Shown: piece after piece, positions 8,593-17,352 of the stretch
How positions within the stretch are numbered: the first letter of the stretch is position 1
How the letters are laid out: the number at the start of each line of letters is the position of its first letter
Assembly (NCBI GenBank): GCA_026397915.1
Contig: JAPLTX010000008.1
Coordinates: 124,001 to 188,000, forward strand
From: Verrucomicrobiota bacterium
GTDB lineage: Bacteria > Verrucomicrobiota > Verrucomicrobiia > CAIQCK01
Direction of reading: 5' to 3'
DNA: 64,000 bases
Program-made: the position numbers and the translations under genes
The notes under the pieces: model-generated
Databases searched by the model: none
What the model saw: only the letters and a program-made list of their open reading frames with translations
What the model was told of the DNA's origin: nothing

Positions 8593-8670
8593 ATGATGAA
8601 GTTCGAAGTTCATGTTCGCCGTGCGACTGCGGCCGCGGGCCGGGTCAGCACGGCTTTTTTGTGCCTATGA
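8593..8670 (+). CDS. pyr operon leader peptide, 25 residues
   Basis: A short frame begins M-M-K-F-E-V-H-V-R-R and ends F-L-C-L. Its ATG is 5 bases after the GGGAAGG ribosome site within the PyrR hairpin. The frame runs through the whole terminator hairpin (8618-8660), and its TGA (8668-8670) overlaps the pyrR ATG at 8667 as ATGA. It contains no obvious regulatory codon run. The inferred role is to carry a ribosome over the terminator when PyrR is not bound, and to hand that ribosome on to pyrR. A comparable leader-peptide arrangement is described for the Thermus pyr operon. Confidence 0.7.
   Translation: MMKFEVHVRRATAAAGRVSTAFLCL
8618..8660 (+). terminator. Intrinsic terminator of the pyr attenuator
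   Basis: GCCGTGC (8618-8624) pairs perfectly with GCACGGC (8648-8654), followed by six T residues (8655-8660). The interior extends the helix with GAC/GTC and a CGGCC/GGCCG apical stem. It lies wholly inside the leader peptide frame and 7 bases before pyrR, which is the layout of an attenuator and not of a gene end. Confidence 0.85.
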
Positions 8671-9176
8671 AACAGACTTGTGTGATGGATACAGTGGCGA
8701 TGGACCGGGCGCTGACGCGCATGGCGCACGAGATTGTCGAGCGCTCGGAGGATCTTGGGAAGATCGCTTTGGTCGGAATCCAGGGCGGCGGCGTGCGGCT
8801 CGCGCAACGGCTCGCCGCCAAGCTCCAAGAGATCACCGGCAAGGCGGTGCCGTGCGGCATGCTTGACATCACGATGCACCGCGATGACCTCTCGCTGCGA
8901 AAGAAGCCGCCCGTGGCCCGCCAGACGAATATCCAGTTCGACGTGACCGGCAGGCACATCATCTTCGTGGACGACGTGCTCTACACCGGCCGCTCCACGC
9001 GCGCGGCGATGAGCGAGATCACCGATTTCGGCCGGCCGGCGCGCATCCAGCTCGCCGTGCTGGTGGACCGCGGCCACCGCGAGCTGCCGATCCGGGCCGA
9101 TTATGTCGGCAAGAACATCCCGACATCGAAGGAACAAAAGGTTCGCGTCCTCGCGGAGGAGGTAATCGTCGAATGA
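8667..9176 (+). CDS. pyrR: Bifunctional pyr operon regulator / uracil phosphoribosyltransferase
   Basis: A 169-residue protein of normal PyrR length. The PRPP-binding loop [12 protein letters not shown] and [10 protein letters not shown] are clear, as is the D-I-T-M-H-R-D-D-L stretch that in PyrR precedes the flexible hood. The protein binds pyr mRNA leaders in response to UMP/UTP and also makes UMP from uracil and PRPP. Start ATG 8667 overlaps the leader-peptide stop; its own stop overlaps the pyrB start as ATGA, so translation is coupled through the operon. An RNA target that fits lies at 8553-8591. Confidence 0.95.
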   Translation: MKQTCVMDTVAMDRALTRMAHEIVERSEDLGKIALVGIQGGGVRLAQRLAAKLQEITGKAVPCGMLDITMHRDDLSLRKKPPVARQTNIQFDVTGRHIIFVDDVLYTGRSTRAAMSEITDFGRPARIQLAVLVDRGHRELPIRADYVGKNIPTSKEQKVRVLAEEVIVE

Positions 9177-10111
9177 ACTGGACCCGCAAAGACCTCATCG
9201 CCATCGAAGATCTCCGGCCGGAGGAGATCGTCCACGTCCTCGACACGGCGTTGACGTTCGAGGAGGTTGGCCAGCGCGACGTGAAGAAGGTGCCGGCGCT
9301 ACGCGGCAAGACAATGGTGAATCTCTTCATCGAGCCGAGCACGCGCACGCGCACGAGTTTCGAGCTGGCGGCACACCGGCTCTCGGCCGATGTCGTCAAC
9401 ATCATGGCCACCGCCTCCAGCATCACCAAGGGCGAGACGCTCAAAGACACGGCGCTCAACCTTCAGGCGTTGCACGCCGACATCATCGTCATCCGCCACT
9501 CGTCGGCGGGCGCGGCGAAGTTCCTCGCGGACCGGCTGGACGTGTCGGTGATCAACGCCGGCGACGGCGCACACGAGCATCCGACGCAGGCGCTGCTGGA
9601 CGCGTTCACGATCCGCCAGAAGAAGGGCCGCATCGCCGGCCTGAACGTCACGATCCTTGGAGACATCCTCTACAGCCGCGTCGCGCGCTCCAACATCCAC
9701 CTGCTGACCAAGCTTGGCGCGAACGTGACGCTCGCCGGCCCCAGCACGCTGGTGCCGCGCGTGTTCGAGCAGCTCGGCTGCCGCGTCTGTTACAACGTCG
9801 AGGAAGCCATCGCCGACGCGGACGTGATCAACCTGCTCCGCATCCAGCACGAGCGGCAGCGCCAGACGATGTTCCCCAGCATCGGCGAATACGCCACCAT
9901 CTTCGGTCTGACGAAGGAGCGGTTCGCCCGCACCAAACCCGACGCCCTGATCATGCATCCGGGGCCGATCAACCGCGGCGTGGAAATTGACAGCGACCTG
10001 GCGGACTGCAAGCGCAGCGTGATCCTGCAGCAGGTCTCGCACGGCCTCGCGGTGCGGATGGCGGTGCTTTACCTATGCGCCAGTGTGCAACCGGTGGAGG
10101 AGGCGGCATGA
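9173..10111 (+). CDS. pyrB: Aspartate carbamoyltransferase catalytic subunit
   Basis: A 312-residue enzyme making carbamoyl-aspartate from carbamoyl phosphate and aspartate. [10 protein letters not shown] near residue 55 is the carbamoyl-phosphate site, H-P-T-Q-A-L-L-D and H-P-G-P-I-N-R-G are the other family signatures. Length fits a catalytic chain alone; no pyrI regulatory chain is present, as is usual for bacteria whose pyr operon is controlled by PyrR. It overlaps pyrR and pyrC by four bases each (ATGA). Confidence 0.96.
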   Translation: MNWTRKDLIAIEDLRPEEIVHVLDTALTFEEVGQRDVKKVPALRGKTMVNLFIEPSTRTRTSFELAAHRLSADVVNIMATASSITKGETLKDTALNLQALHADIIVIRHSSAGAAKFLADRLDVSVINAGDGAHEHPTQALLDAFTIRQKKGRIAGLNVTILGDILYSRVARSNIHLLTKLGANVTLAGPSTLVPRVFEQLGCRVCYNVEEAIADADVINLLRIQHERQRQTMFPSIGEYATIFGLTKERFARTKPDALIMHPGPINRGVEIDSDLADCKRSVILQQVSHGLAVRMAVLYLCASVQPVEEAA

Positions 10112-11376
10112 ACAATCTGACGATTCGCAACGGACGGGTGATTGATCCCGCCAACAAAGTGGACACGGTGCGCGATGTTTACGTGCGCGACGGCAAAATC
10201 GCCGCCGAGCCTGCGCCGGACGCGATAGTGGTGGACGCGGCGGGCCTCGTAGTGACGCCGGGATTGATTGACCTCCACGTGCACCTGCGCGAGCCGGGCC
10301 GCAGCGACAAGGAAACCATCGAGACCGGCACGCGTTGCGCGGCGTTCGGCGGGTTCACGAGCGTCGTCTGTATGCCAAATACCTCGCCGGCCGCCGACAA
10401 CACCGGCACCATCGCGTTCATCAAGCAGCGCGCTGAAGCCGTCGGGTGCGTCAACGTGCTCCCGACGGGCGCGATCACTAAGAACCTTGAGGGTGCCGAG
10501 CTTGCACCGATCGGCTCGCTCAAGCGCGCCGGCATCGTGGCAATCACCGACGACGGCCATTGCGTGCAGAGCAACGAGATCATGCGGCGCGCGCTGGAAT
10601 ACGCGAAGATGTTCGAGCTGCCGCTGATGGATCATTGCCAGGACAACAACCTCGTCTCCGACGGCGTGATGCACGAAGGCTATTGGAGCCACTTACTCGG
10701 CCTCAAAGGCTGGCCAAGCATCGGCGAGGAAATCATTGTCGCCCGCAACATCATGCTGGCCGAGCAGGTTGACTGGCATGTCCACTGCCAGCACCTCAGC
10801 AGCGCCGGCAGCGTGCGGCTCGTGCGCGAGGCGAAGAAACGCGGTGTGAAGATTTTCGCCGAGGCGTGCCCGCATCATTTCACGCTGACCGACGAGAGCT
10901 GCAAGGGCTACGACGCCAATTTCAAGATGAGTCCGCCGCTGCGCGAGCCACGTGACGTGGAGGCGATCCTGGAAGGTCTGGCCGACGGCACCATCGAGGT
11001 GATATGCAGCGACCACGCGCCGCACTGCGCGTTCGAGAAAGAGGTGGAGTTCGACAAGGCGCCGTTCGGCATCCTCGGCTTGGAGACGGAACTGGCGCTG
11101 TCGTTGATGGCGCTGGTCCACAAGAAGCTGCTGACGCTGCCGCAGCTTGTCGAAAAGTTCACGACCGGTCCGGCGCGGCTGCTGCGGCTGGACAAAGGCA
11201 CGTTGTCGGTCGGCGCGGACGCGGACATCACGGTGATGGACCCTGCGCGCGAATGGGTTTACGACGTGAACCAGACTTCGAGCAAGTCGCGCAACACGCC
11301 GTTCCACGGCTGGGCCATGAAGGGTAAGGCCGTCACGACCATCGTTGGCGGGCGCGTCGTGTGGCCGAAGAAGTGA
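10108..11376 (+). CDS. pyrC: Dihydroorotase (class I)
   Basis: A 422-residue zinc amidohydrolase of the PyrC/AllB type that closes carbamoyl-aspartate to dihydroorotate. [10 protein letters not shown] gives the first metal histidines; D-H-C-Q, C-P-H-H-F and C-S-D-H-A-P-H supply the further ligands and the catalytic Asp. The ATG at 10108 overlaps the pyrB stop; an upstream in-frame extension with a Gly run is not credible. The intact metal motifs argue for an active enzyme and not an inactive pyrB-associated homologue. Confidence 0.95.
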   Translation: MNNLTIRNGRVIDPANKVDTVRDVYVRDGKIAAEPAPDAIVVDAAGLVVTPGLIDLHVHLREPGRSDKETIETGTRCAAFGGFTSVVCMPNTSPAADNTGTIAFIKQRAEAVGCVNVLPTGAITKNLEGAELAPIGSLKRAGIVAITDDGHCVQSNEIMRRALEYAKMFELPLMDHCQDNNLVSDGVMHEGYWSHLLGLKGWPSIGEEIIVARNIMLAEQVDWHVHCQHLSSAGSVRLVREAKKRGVKIFAEACPHHFTLTDESCKGYDANFKMSPPLREPRDVEAILEGLADGTIEVICSDHAPHCAFEKEVEFDKAPFGILGLETELALSLMALVHKKLLTLPQLVEKFTTGPARLLRLDKGTLSVGADADITVMDPAREWVYDVNQTSSKSRNTPFHGWAMKGKAVTTIVGGRVVWPKK

Positions 11377-11951
11377 TGATGAAGACGCTGATCGGCTATC
11401 TCTGCGCTGCGGCGGTGGGCGTGCTGGCTACGTTGCTGTGGATGAACCAGACGACGCGCCGCGAGATCAGCAATGATTTCGCGGCGGCCGAGATCAAGCG
11501 CGTCGCGAAGGCGTTTTCGGCCGAGCAGGTGGTTGTGTTCAACTACAAGCACAAGCGGTCCGACCTGATCAGCACGGCGCAGGTTTCGATTTTCGGCAAG
11601 GCGCGCGTGTTCGCCGGGTTCGATTTGTCGAAACACCTGCGCGTCGTCGTGGACCAGAAGAAACGGCGCGTGACGGTGGAGTTGGGCCAGCCGGAGATCG
11701 TCGGCGTGGATGTGTTCGACCAGACCTATCAATATGAGAAAGACTGGCTCTGGAACCGGTTCTCGGAAGAGGACCGCGACGCCATCGCGCGCGGGATGCG
11801 ACAGAGCGTGTTGCAACAGGCGGCGGCCAGTTCGCTGTTGCGCGAGGCGCGTGATAGTATGAGAGACTTTTTGACTGCGATGATGCGCGGTCATGGCTAC
11901 GCGGCGGATGTGCAGTTTGTCGGCATAGAGCCGCCGCAATCGAAAGGATAA
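11376..11951 (+). CDS. DUF4230-like membrane-anchored protein inside the pyr operon
   Basis: A protein of 191 residues whose first 25 form one membrane segment (L-I-G-Y-L-C-A-A-A-V-G-V-L-A). The rest is a soluble domain with F-A-G-F-D-L-S-K and a late L-L-R-E-A-x4-M-R-D-F-L, which resemble the DUF4230 family; function is unknown. The ATG at 11376 shares one base with the pyrC stop, and carA starts immediately after its stop, so it is embedded in the operon. A GTG at 11361 is an alternative start. Whether it has any role in pyrimidine synthesis cannot be told from sequence. Confidence 0.75.
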   Translation: MMKTLIGYLCAAAVGVLATLLWMNQTTRREISNDFAAAEIKRVAKAFSAEQVVVFNYKHKRSDLISTAQVSIFGKARVFAGFDLSKHLRVVVDQKKRRVTVELGQPEIVGVDVFDQTYQYEKDWLWNRFSEEDRDAIARGMRQSVLQQAAASSLLREARDSMRDFLTAMMRGHGYAADVQFVGIEPPQSKG

Positions 11952-13151
11952 ATGGACGCAGTTTTGGCACTTGAAGATGGTTTGGTTTTTCGCGGCCAAG
12001 GTTTTGGCGCCTGCACGTCGGCTTGCGGCGAGGCGGTGTTCAACACCTCGATGACTGGCTATCAGGAGATTCTCACCGATCCGTCCTACAAAGGGCAGAT
12101 CGTGGCGATGACCTACCCGGAGATTGGCAACTACGGCATCAACACGCTCGACGTGGAGAGCTGGCAGCCGCATGTTGCGGGCTTTGTCATCCGCCAGCTC
12201 AGCCCCGTCGCGTCGAACTGGCGCTCGGAGTTCACGCTCGACGCGTATTTGAAGAAATACAATCTCCCGGGCATTCAAGGCGTGGACACGCGCCGCCTCA
12301 CCAAACACTTGCGCACGCGCGGCGCGATGAAAGCGTTTATTTCCACCGAGCCGGTCAGTGACGCCGACGCGACCAAGCGCGCGCGCGACTGGAAAGGCAT
12401 CGTCGGCGTGGACTACGTCGTCGAGGTCACGCACAAGAAAGCGTTTCACTGGGAAGGCTACGGCCAGTGGAGCGCGAACTGGGACATCCCGCGTGGCGCC
12501 ACGCTGGACGAAGCCCGCGTCGCGAAGGGCGAGACAGGACAGTTTCAGGGAATGTTCGATGCGTTGCCGACGCCAGGCTACCGCATCGTGGCGTTCGACT
12601 ACGGCATCAAATACAACATCCTGCGCCGGCTGCGGCAGCGCGGCTTCGATACCCACGTGCTGCCGGCAACGGCGACGGCGAAGGAGGCGATGGCGTTGAA
12701 ACCGGACGGCGTTTTCCTCAGTAACGGCCCCGGCGACCCGGAGGCGCTGCCCTACGCGCACCGCGCCGTCCGCGACCTGCTCGGTGAGGTGCCGATCTTC
12801 GGCATCTGCCTCGGCCACCAGATTCTCGGCCACGCTTTCGGTGGGCGCACGTTCAAGCTCAAGTTCGGCCATCGCGGCGCGAACCAGCCGGTCAAGGAGC
12901 TCCGCACCGGCAAGGTGCTCATCACCTCGCAGAACCACGGCTTCGCGGTGGACGCCAAGTCGCTCAACACCGACGAGGTTGAGGTCACGCAAATCAACCT
13001 CAACGACCAGACCGTCGAGGGCATGCGTCACAAGAAGCATCCGGTCTTCAGCGTGCAGTATCATCCCGAAGCCTCGCCCGGCCCACATGATGCCGGCTAC
13101 TTGTTCGACGAGTTCAAGCGTCTGATCGAAGATTACCGTCGCAAGAAGTAA
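11952..13151 (+). CDS. carA: Carbamoyl-phosphate synthase small (glutaminase) subunit
   Basis: A 399-residue protein. The N-terminal half has the CarA domain (A-L-E-D-G-x-V-F-x-G and M-T-G-Y-Q-E-I-L-T-D-P-S-Y); the C-terminal half is a class I glutaminase with F-G-I-C-L-G-H-Q, Cys286 as nucleophile, and Q-Y-H-P-E-A-S-P-G-P providing His and Glu. It supplies ammonia to the large subunit, carB, which is not in the window. The start follows the preceding stop without a gap, so it belongs to the pyr operon and supplies the substrate for pyrB. Confidence 0.96.
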   Translation: MDAVLALEDGLVFRGQGFGACTSACGEAVFNTSMTGYQEILTDPSYKGQIVAMTYPEIGNYGINTLDVESWQPHVAGFVIRQLSPVASNWRSEFTLDAYLKKYNLPGIQGVDTRRLTKHLRTRGAMKAFISTEPVSDADATKRARDWKGIVGVDYVVEVTHKKAFHWEGYGQWSANWDIPRGATLDEARVAKGETGQFQGMFDALPTPGYRIVAFDYGIKYNILRRLRQRGFDTHVLPATATAKEAMALKPDGVFLSNGPGDPEALPYAHRAVRDLLGEVPIFGICLGHQILGHAFGGRTFKLKFGHRGANQPVKELRTGKVLITSQNHGFAVDAKSLNTDEVEVTQINLNDQTVEGMRHKKHPVFSVQYHPEASPGPHDAGYLFDEFKRLIEDYRRKK

Positions 13152-13203
13152 CCGCGGTGGCCGGCGCTGGCCGCGACGATAGAGTGAAAGGAAAGGAAGC
13201 GAC

Positions 13204-14523
13204 ATGAATCGGCGAGCCTTCATTCAGACAGCTGCGGCGGCGAGCGTCGGTTTCTCAACCTTCTCCATCCGCGGTGCGGACTCGCCCGCCAAGAAATACC
13301 GCACTGTGCTCATCGGCTGCGGCTGGTGGGGCGGCAACATCCTCCGCGAGGCGATGGCCAGCGGCGCGTGCAACGTCGTCGCCCTCTGCGACGTGGACAC
13401 GCGGCAGACTGAGCAGCTTTTCGGAAAGGTCGAGCAACTCGCCGGCCGGCAGCCGAAGCGTTACAAGGACTACCGCGAATTGCTCGCGAAGGAGAAGCCG
13501 GAGATCGCCATCGTCGCCACGCCGGACCATTGGCACGCGCTGCCGATGATCGCCGCCGTGCAGGCCGGCGCGCATGTCTATGTCGAGAAACCGATCAGCC
13601 ACACCGTCAACGAAGGTCGCGCAATGGTGAAGGCCGCGCGCGACACCGGCCGCGTCGTGCAGGTCGGCACGCACCGGCGCGTCTCGCCACACAACGTCTC
13701 CGGCCGCGAGTTCATCCGCTCCGGCAAACTCGGCAAGCTCGGCATGGTGCGCTGCTTCGTTTCCTACGGCGGCGGACCGGAGAAATCGCAGGCGAACGAG
13801 GAGCCACCGAAGGAACTCGATTGGGATTTCTGGTGCGGCCCCGCGCCGTTGCGGCCGTTCAACAAGCGGATTCATCCGCGCGGCTTCCGCAACTTCCTCG
13901 ACTACGCCAACGGCACGCTCGGCGACTGGGGCATCCACTGGCTCGACCAGGTCCTCTGGGTCACCGGCGAGAAATGGCCGCGCAAAGTTTATTCGACCGG
14001 CGGTCGGCCGATCAAAGGCTTGCCCGTGCTGACCAAGGAGGAGCAGACCACCGACGCGCCAGACCATCAGGTCGCGACGTTCGAGTTCGAGCCGTTCACG
14101 ATGGTCTGGGAACATCGCCAGTTCGCCGGTAACGACGCCGAGAAAGGCGAGAACGTCGGTTGCTATTTCTACGGCACCAAAGGCATGTTCCACATGGGCT
14201 GGCAGAAAGGCTGGACGTTTTATCCCACCGGCAAGGGCGAGCCGATCCAGCACGAAGACCCGCGGCTTAACAAACCCGACGACCAGAACATCCAGGAACT
14301 CTGGGCCGACTTCCTCGCCGCGATCAAGACCGGCCGCCGCCCCGTCAGCGACATCGAGGAAATCCAGCGCTCCACCGACTGCGCCCTGCTCGGCATGCTC
14401 TCCTACAAACTCGGCCGCAGCGTCCAGTGGGACGGCGCCAAAGGAACCATCGTTGGCGACGCCGAGGCGAATAAACTCCTTAGCCGCCCCTATCGCGGCC
14501 CGTGGAAGTATCCGCAAACTTGA
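13204..14523 (+). CDS. Gfo/Idh/MocA family oxidoreductase, Tat-exported
   Basis: A 439-residue protein starting M-N-R-R-A-F-I-Q-T-A, a twin-arginine signal. The Rossmann motif G-C-G-W-W-G-G-N follows near residue 38, then D-H-W-H-A-L-P and E-K-P-I-S as in other exported dehydrogenases of this group. A good ribosome site (GGAAAGGAAG) sits 7 bases before the ATG. It begins a plus-strand group with the DUF1080 and beta-propeller genes, which suggests a shared job in turning over an oxidised or modified sugar. The substrate is unknown. Confidence 0.88.
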   Translation: MNRRAFIQTAAAASVGFSTFSIRGADSPAKKYRTVLIGCGWWGGNILREAMASGACNVVALCDVDTRQTEQLFGKVEQLAGRQPKRYKDYRELLAKEKPEIAIVATPDHWHALPMIAAVQAGAHVYVEKPISHTVNEGRAMVKAARDTGRVVQVGTHRRVSPHNVSGREFIRSGKLGKLGMVRCFVSYGGGPEKSQANEEPPKELDWDFWCGPAPLRPFNKRIHPRGFRNFLDYANGTLGDWGIHWLDQVLWVTGEKWPRKVYSTGGRPIKGLPVLTKEEQTTDAPDHQVATFEFEPFTMVWEHRQFAGNDAEKGENVGCYFYGTKGMFHMGWQKGWTFYPTGKGEPIQHEDPRLNKPDDQNIQELWADFLAAIKTGRRPVSDIEEIQRSTDCALLGMLSYKLGRSVQWDGAKGTIVGDAEANKLLSRPYRGPWKYPQT

Positions 14524-14590
14524 GTAGCCGCTCGATAGACGATTAGAAGTGTGATAGCTTCGCGACGTTCGATTTGGAAATGACGACACC

Positions 14591-15304
14591 ATGAAATATC
14601 CCGCCATCATAATTGCCCTCACAGCCACCTGCCTTATGCTCCGCGCCACCGCCGCCGAACCGGCCGGCACGAACGCGCCGTCCTGCAAGACGTGCGCGGA
14701 CACCAAGAAAGCCGACGCCGCGAAACCGGCTGCGGCCAGCGAGAACGGCTGCCGGTCGCTCTTCGACGGCAAGAGTTTGAAAGGCTGGAAGCCGACGAAC
14801 TTCATCGGCAAGGGAAAAGTCGAAGTGAAAGACGGCTGCATTTTCCTTGGCAAGGGCAATGATCTCACGGGCGTGTCGTTTGTGGAGACGAACTCGCTGC
14901 CGCGGATGGATTACGAGATCGAGTTGGAGGGCAAGCGGGTGAGCGGCTACGATTTCTTCTGCGGGCTGACGTTCCCGGTGGGCAAGGCGTGTTGCACACT
15001 GGTGCTCGGCGGCTGGGGCGGCTCGGTGGTCGGCATCTCGTCCATTGACGGCATGGACGCGTCGGAGAACGAGACGACCAAGAGCATGGAGTTCGTCAAG
15101 GACCGGTGGTATTCGATCCGCGTCCGCGTAACGGCGGAGAAGATTGAATGCTGGATTGACAAGGAGCAGATGGTGGACGTGACGATCACCGGCAAGAGAA
15201 TCGGCATGCGTTTCGGTGAAATCGAGGAATCCGCCCCGCTCGGTATTGCCTCTTACAACACCAGCACCGCGCTGAAGAACATTCGCCTCCGACGGCTCGA
15301 CTGA
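14591..15304 (+). CDS. Secreted DUF1080 (3-keto-disaccharide hydrolase-like) protein
   Basis: A 237-residue protein with an N-terminal signal peptide, then a linker with C-K-T-C, and a DUF1080 jelly-roll domain. The marks are S-L-F-D-G-K-S-L-K-G-W near residue 60 and N-I-R-L-R-R-L at the end. Family members include 3-keto-glycoside hydrolases; sitting next to a Gfo/Idh oxidoreductase that could make the keto sugar fits that. The motif TGTGATAGC, shared with two other gene upstream regions, lies about 35 bases before the ATG. Confidence 0.82.
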   Translation: MKYPAIIIALTATCLMLRATAAEPAGTNAPSCKTCADTKKADAAKPAAASENGCRSLFDGKSLKGWKPTNFIGKGKVEVKDGCIFLGKGNDLTGVSFVETNSLPRMDYEIELEGKRVSGYDFFCGLTFPVGKACCTLVLGGWGGSVVGISSIDGMDASENETTKSMEFVKDRWYSIRVRVTAEKIECWIDKEQMVDVTITGKRIGMRFGEIEESAPLGIASYNTSTALKNIRLRRLD

Positions 15305-15324
15305 GCGACAAACGGACGGCTGCC

Positions 15325-16785
15325 ATGAGACGCTCGTCAGCACTCTGCGTAGCGTTCGTGATCCTCGTCGCTGGATTTGTTTTCCCCGCGAGCGGCCAGC
15401 AGGACGCCGTCATCACCGGCTTACAACTCCGCAATCGCCTGAAACATCTGCTGCTCGACAGCCGTGTCGTTGTCGAAACCAGCAATGCGCGGCTCGTGCT
15501 CGGATCGGTGGCGAAGGACGAACACAACCCGCTCTTTCGCGCGGACAAGCCATGGGAGAACGCGCTCAACAACCTTTACCCAAACGTCGCCTACGACGAG
15601 AACGAGCGGTGCTTCAAGCTCTGGTATAAGTGCGTGCTCGCTGACTCCAACGTCATCGAGAAGATGATGCCGCCGCGCACCATCAACAACGTCGGCTGGT
15701 TCCTCTGCTACGCAACCTCGAAGGACGGCATCGTCTGGGAGAAGCCGGAACTGGGCCTGCACGGCTTCGACGGCTCCACGCGGAACAACGCCGTCGCCCG
15801 CGACGTTGCCAACGTCGGCGTCTGCCGCGACCCGCACGATCCCGACCCGGCGCGGCGTTACAAGATGATTTACGACATCGGCGTGCGGCTGCCCGACAAC
15901 ATGCGCGTGCGCTTCTCGCCCAACGGCATCCATTGGTCCGAACCGGTGAAGCCCGACGGACTTGGCACCGCTGGCGACACGCACAGCAACATGTTTTGGG
16001 ACGACTGGCTCGGTCGCCACGTGCTCATCACGCGCCTCTACATCGGCGAGCGGCTCGTCTCGCGCGCCGAGAGCGCGGATTTTCTGAAGTGGAGCAAACC
16101 AACGCTTGTGTTGCGCTCGACGCCCGCCGAGGGCAAGGCGCGCCAGACTTACTGTATGCCGGCGTTCCCCTATGCGAACGGCTACCTCGGCTTCGTGATG
16201 ATGTATAACGTCGGCTCGGACAAGACGGTGGATTGCGAACTGGTGTGGAGCGCCGACTCGGTGACGTGGCAACGCGTCGCGCCCGGCACGCCGTTCATCC
16301 CGCGCGGCGCGAAGGAAAGCTACGACAGCGGTTGCATCTACGCGCAGGCCGGTGCGCCTTTCATCAAGGATGGCCAGCTCTGGATTTACTACGGCGGCAG
16401 CCGCGAAGTGCATCGCGGTTGGAAACGCCACTGCCTGCCCTGCCTCGCGCGCCTGCGTGTGGACGGCTTTGCCGGCTACGAACCGCAGGATCCCGGCCCG
16501 CCCGCAACGATCCTCACTCCACCGATGCGTTGCGCCGGCGACGAACTGCGCGTGAGCGCCGACGTTCACGGCGGCTCGCTGCGAGTCGAGATTATCGGAG
16601 AAACCGGCCACGCGCTGGCTGACTGTGAACCAGTCACCAGCGACGTGACGGATAACGTCGTGCGCTGGAGGAACGGCAAATCGCTGGCCGCTCTGAAAGG
16701 CAGAACCGTCCGGCTGAAGTTCGAGCTGAACTCGGCAACTCTCTACGCCTTCAGCGGCATGGAAATGATTACTGCTCCGAAGTGA
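15325..16785 (+). CDS. Secreted five-bladed beta-propeller protein, GH32/GH43-like
   Basis: A 486-residue protein with a signal peptide (V-I-L-V-A-G-F-V-F-P-A-S-G-Q). Repeated blade-like units such as W-F-L-C-Y-A-T-S-K-D-G-I-V-W-E, F-S-P-N-G-I-H-W and W-S-A-D-S-V-T-W resemble the clan of GH32, GH43 and GH68 propellers. A C-terminal beta domain follows. Likely a glycosidase or glycan-binding protein; I cannot place acidic catalytic residues with confidence. It lies 20 bases after the DUF1080 gene and ends one base from the convergent DUF5069 gene. Confidence 0.7.
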   Translation: MRRSSALCVAFVILVAGFVFPASGQQDAVITGLQLRNRLKHLLLDSRVVVETSNARLVLGSVAKDEHNPLFRADKPWENALNNLYPNVAYDENERCFKLWYKCVLADSNVIEKMMPPRTINNVGWFLCYATSKDGIVWEKPELGLHGFDGSTRNNAVARDVANVGVCRDPHDPDPARRYKMIYDIGVRLPDNMRVRFSPNGIHWSEPVKPDGLGTAGDTHSNMFWDDWLGRHVLITRLYIGERLVSRAESADFLKWSKPTLVLRSTPAEGKARQTYCMPAFPYANGYLGFVMMYNVGSDKTVDCELVWSADSVTWQRVAPGTPFIPRGAKESYDSGCIYAQAGAPFIKDGQLWIYYGGSREVHRGWKRHCLPCLARLRVDGFAGYEPQDPGPPATILTPPMRCAGDELRVSADVHGGSLRVEIIGETGHALADCEPVTSDVTDNVVRWRNGKSLAALKGRTVRLKFELNSATLYAFSGMEMITAPK

Positions 16786-16786
16786 C

Positions 16787-17311
16787 TTAGAATCTCGCCG
16801 ACTTCTTCACGGCCTCAACGATCCGGCGATTGTCGTCGCCGCATTCCCAGACCAGCTTCAGGAAACGCAGCAGGTCCAAGTTCATCTTCTGCAGGAACGG
16901 CCGGTCGCCGGCGCAGCCATACATCAAGTCTGCCGGCATCTCGCCGCGCAGCTTCAGCCGCGCCTTCGCGATGATCCGCGGCAACCACGCGATTCCGTCC
17001 ACCTCGGCGGTCTTCGCCGGCAAGATGGCCGATGAACCCACGCGCCCCGTCCGCCGGCCGCCCATAACGTTCAAGAAATAGTCGCGCCGGATGGCCGCCA
17101 CCGCCAGTGTCGTCTCGAAGTCCGGCTCGCCGTAGCGGTGGAAATCGTCCACGAAGTCGAACAGCTCCTGCGCTGTGCATCCGATGGTGGCCAGAAACGC
17201 CGCGTCCTTGTCGTCGAACATTGTCTGCGCTGACCGCCGGCCTTCGTTCCACGCTACGACGCCGCAGTCATAGACCTTTCGGAATTCCGTCTGCCAGTCG
17301 TTGATGTTCAT
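16787..17311 (-). CDS. DUF5069 domain-containing protein
   Basis: A 174-residue cytoplasmic protein. The second half contains L-P-R-I-I-A-K-A-R-L-K-L-R-G-E, then D-L-M-Y-G-C and a late W-E-C-G-D-D, the pattern of DUF5069, which is common in Verrucomicrobia and of unknown function. The first half is a helical segment without a recognised domain. I chose ATG 17311 (M-N-I-N-D-W-Q) because CAAAGG precedes it; the open frame extends 15 codons upstream. It is the last gene of a minus-strand run that starts at 28029. Confidence 0.72.
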   Translation of the reverse strand: MNINDWQTEFRKVYDCGVVAWNEGRRSAQTMFDDKDAAFLATIGCTAQELFDFVDDFHRYGEPDFETTLAVAAIRRDYFLNVMGGRRTGRVGSSAILPAKTAEVDGIAWLPRIIAKARLKLRGEMPADLMYGCAGDRPFLQKMNLDLLRFLKLVWECGDDNRRIVEAVKKSARF

Positions 17312-17352
17312 GCGCCTTTGAAGAAACTGCGCCGCGGGGCGGTTGTCAATAA

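Noticed and set aside
11259..13223. 654-codon open frame opposite carA
   Set aside because: Antisense to a clear CarA with glutaminase triad; no recognisable domain.
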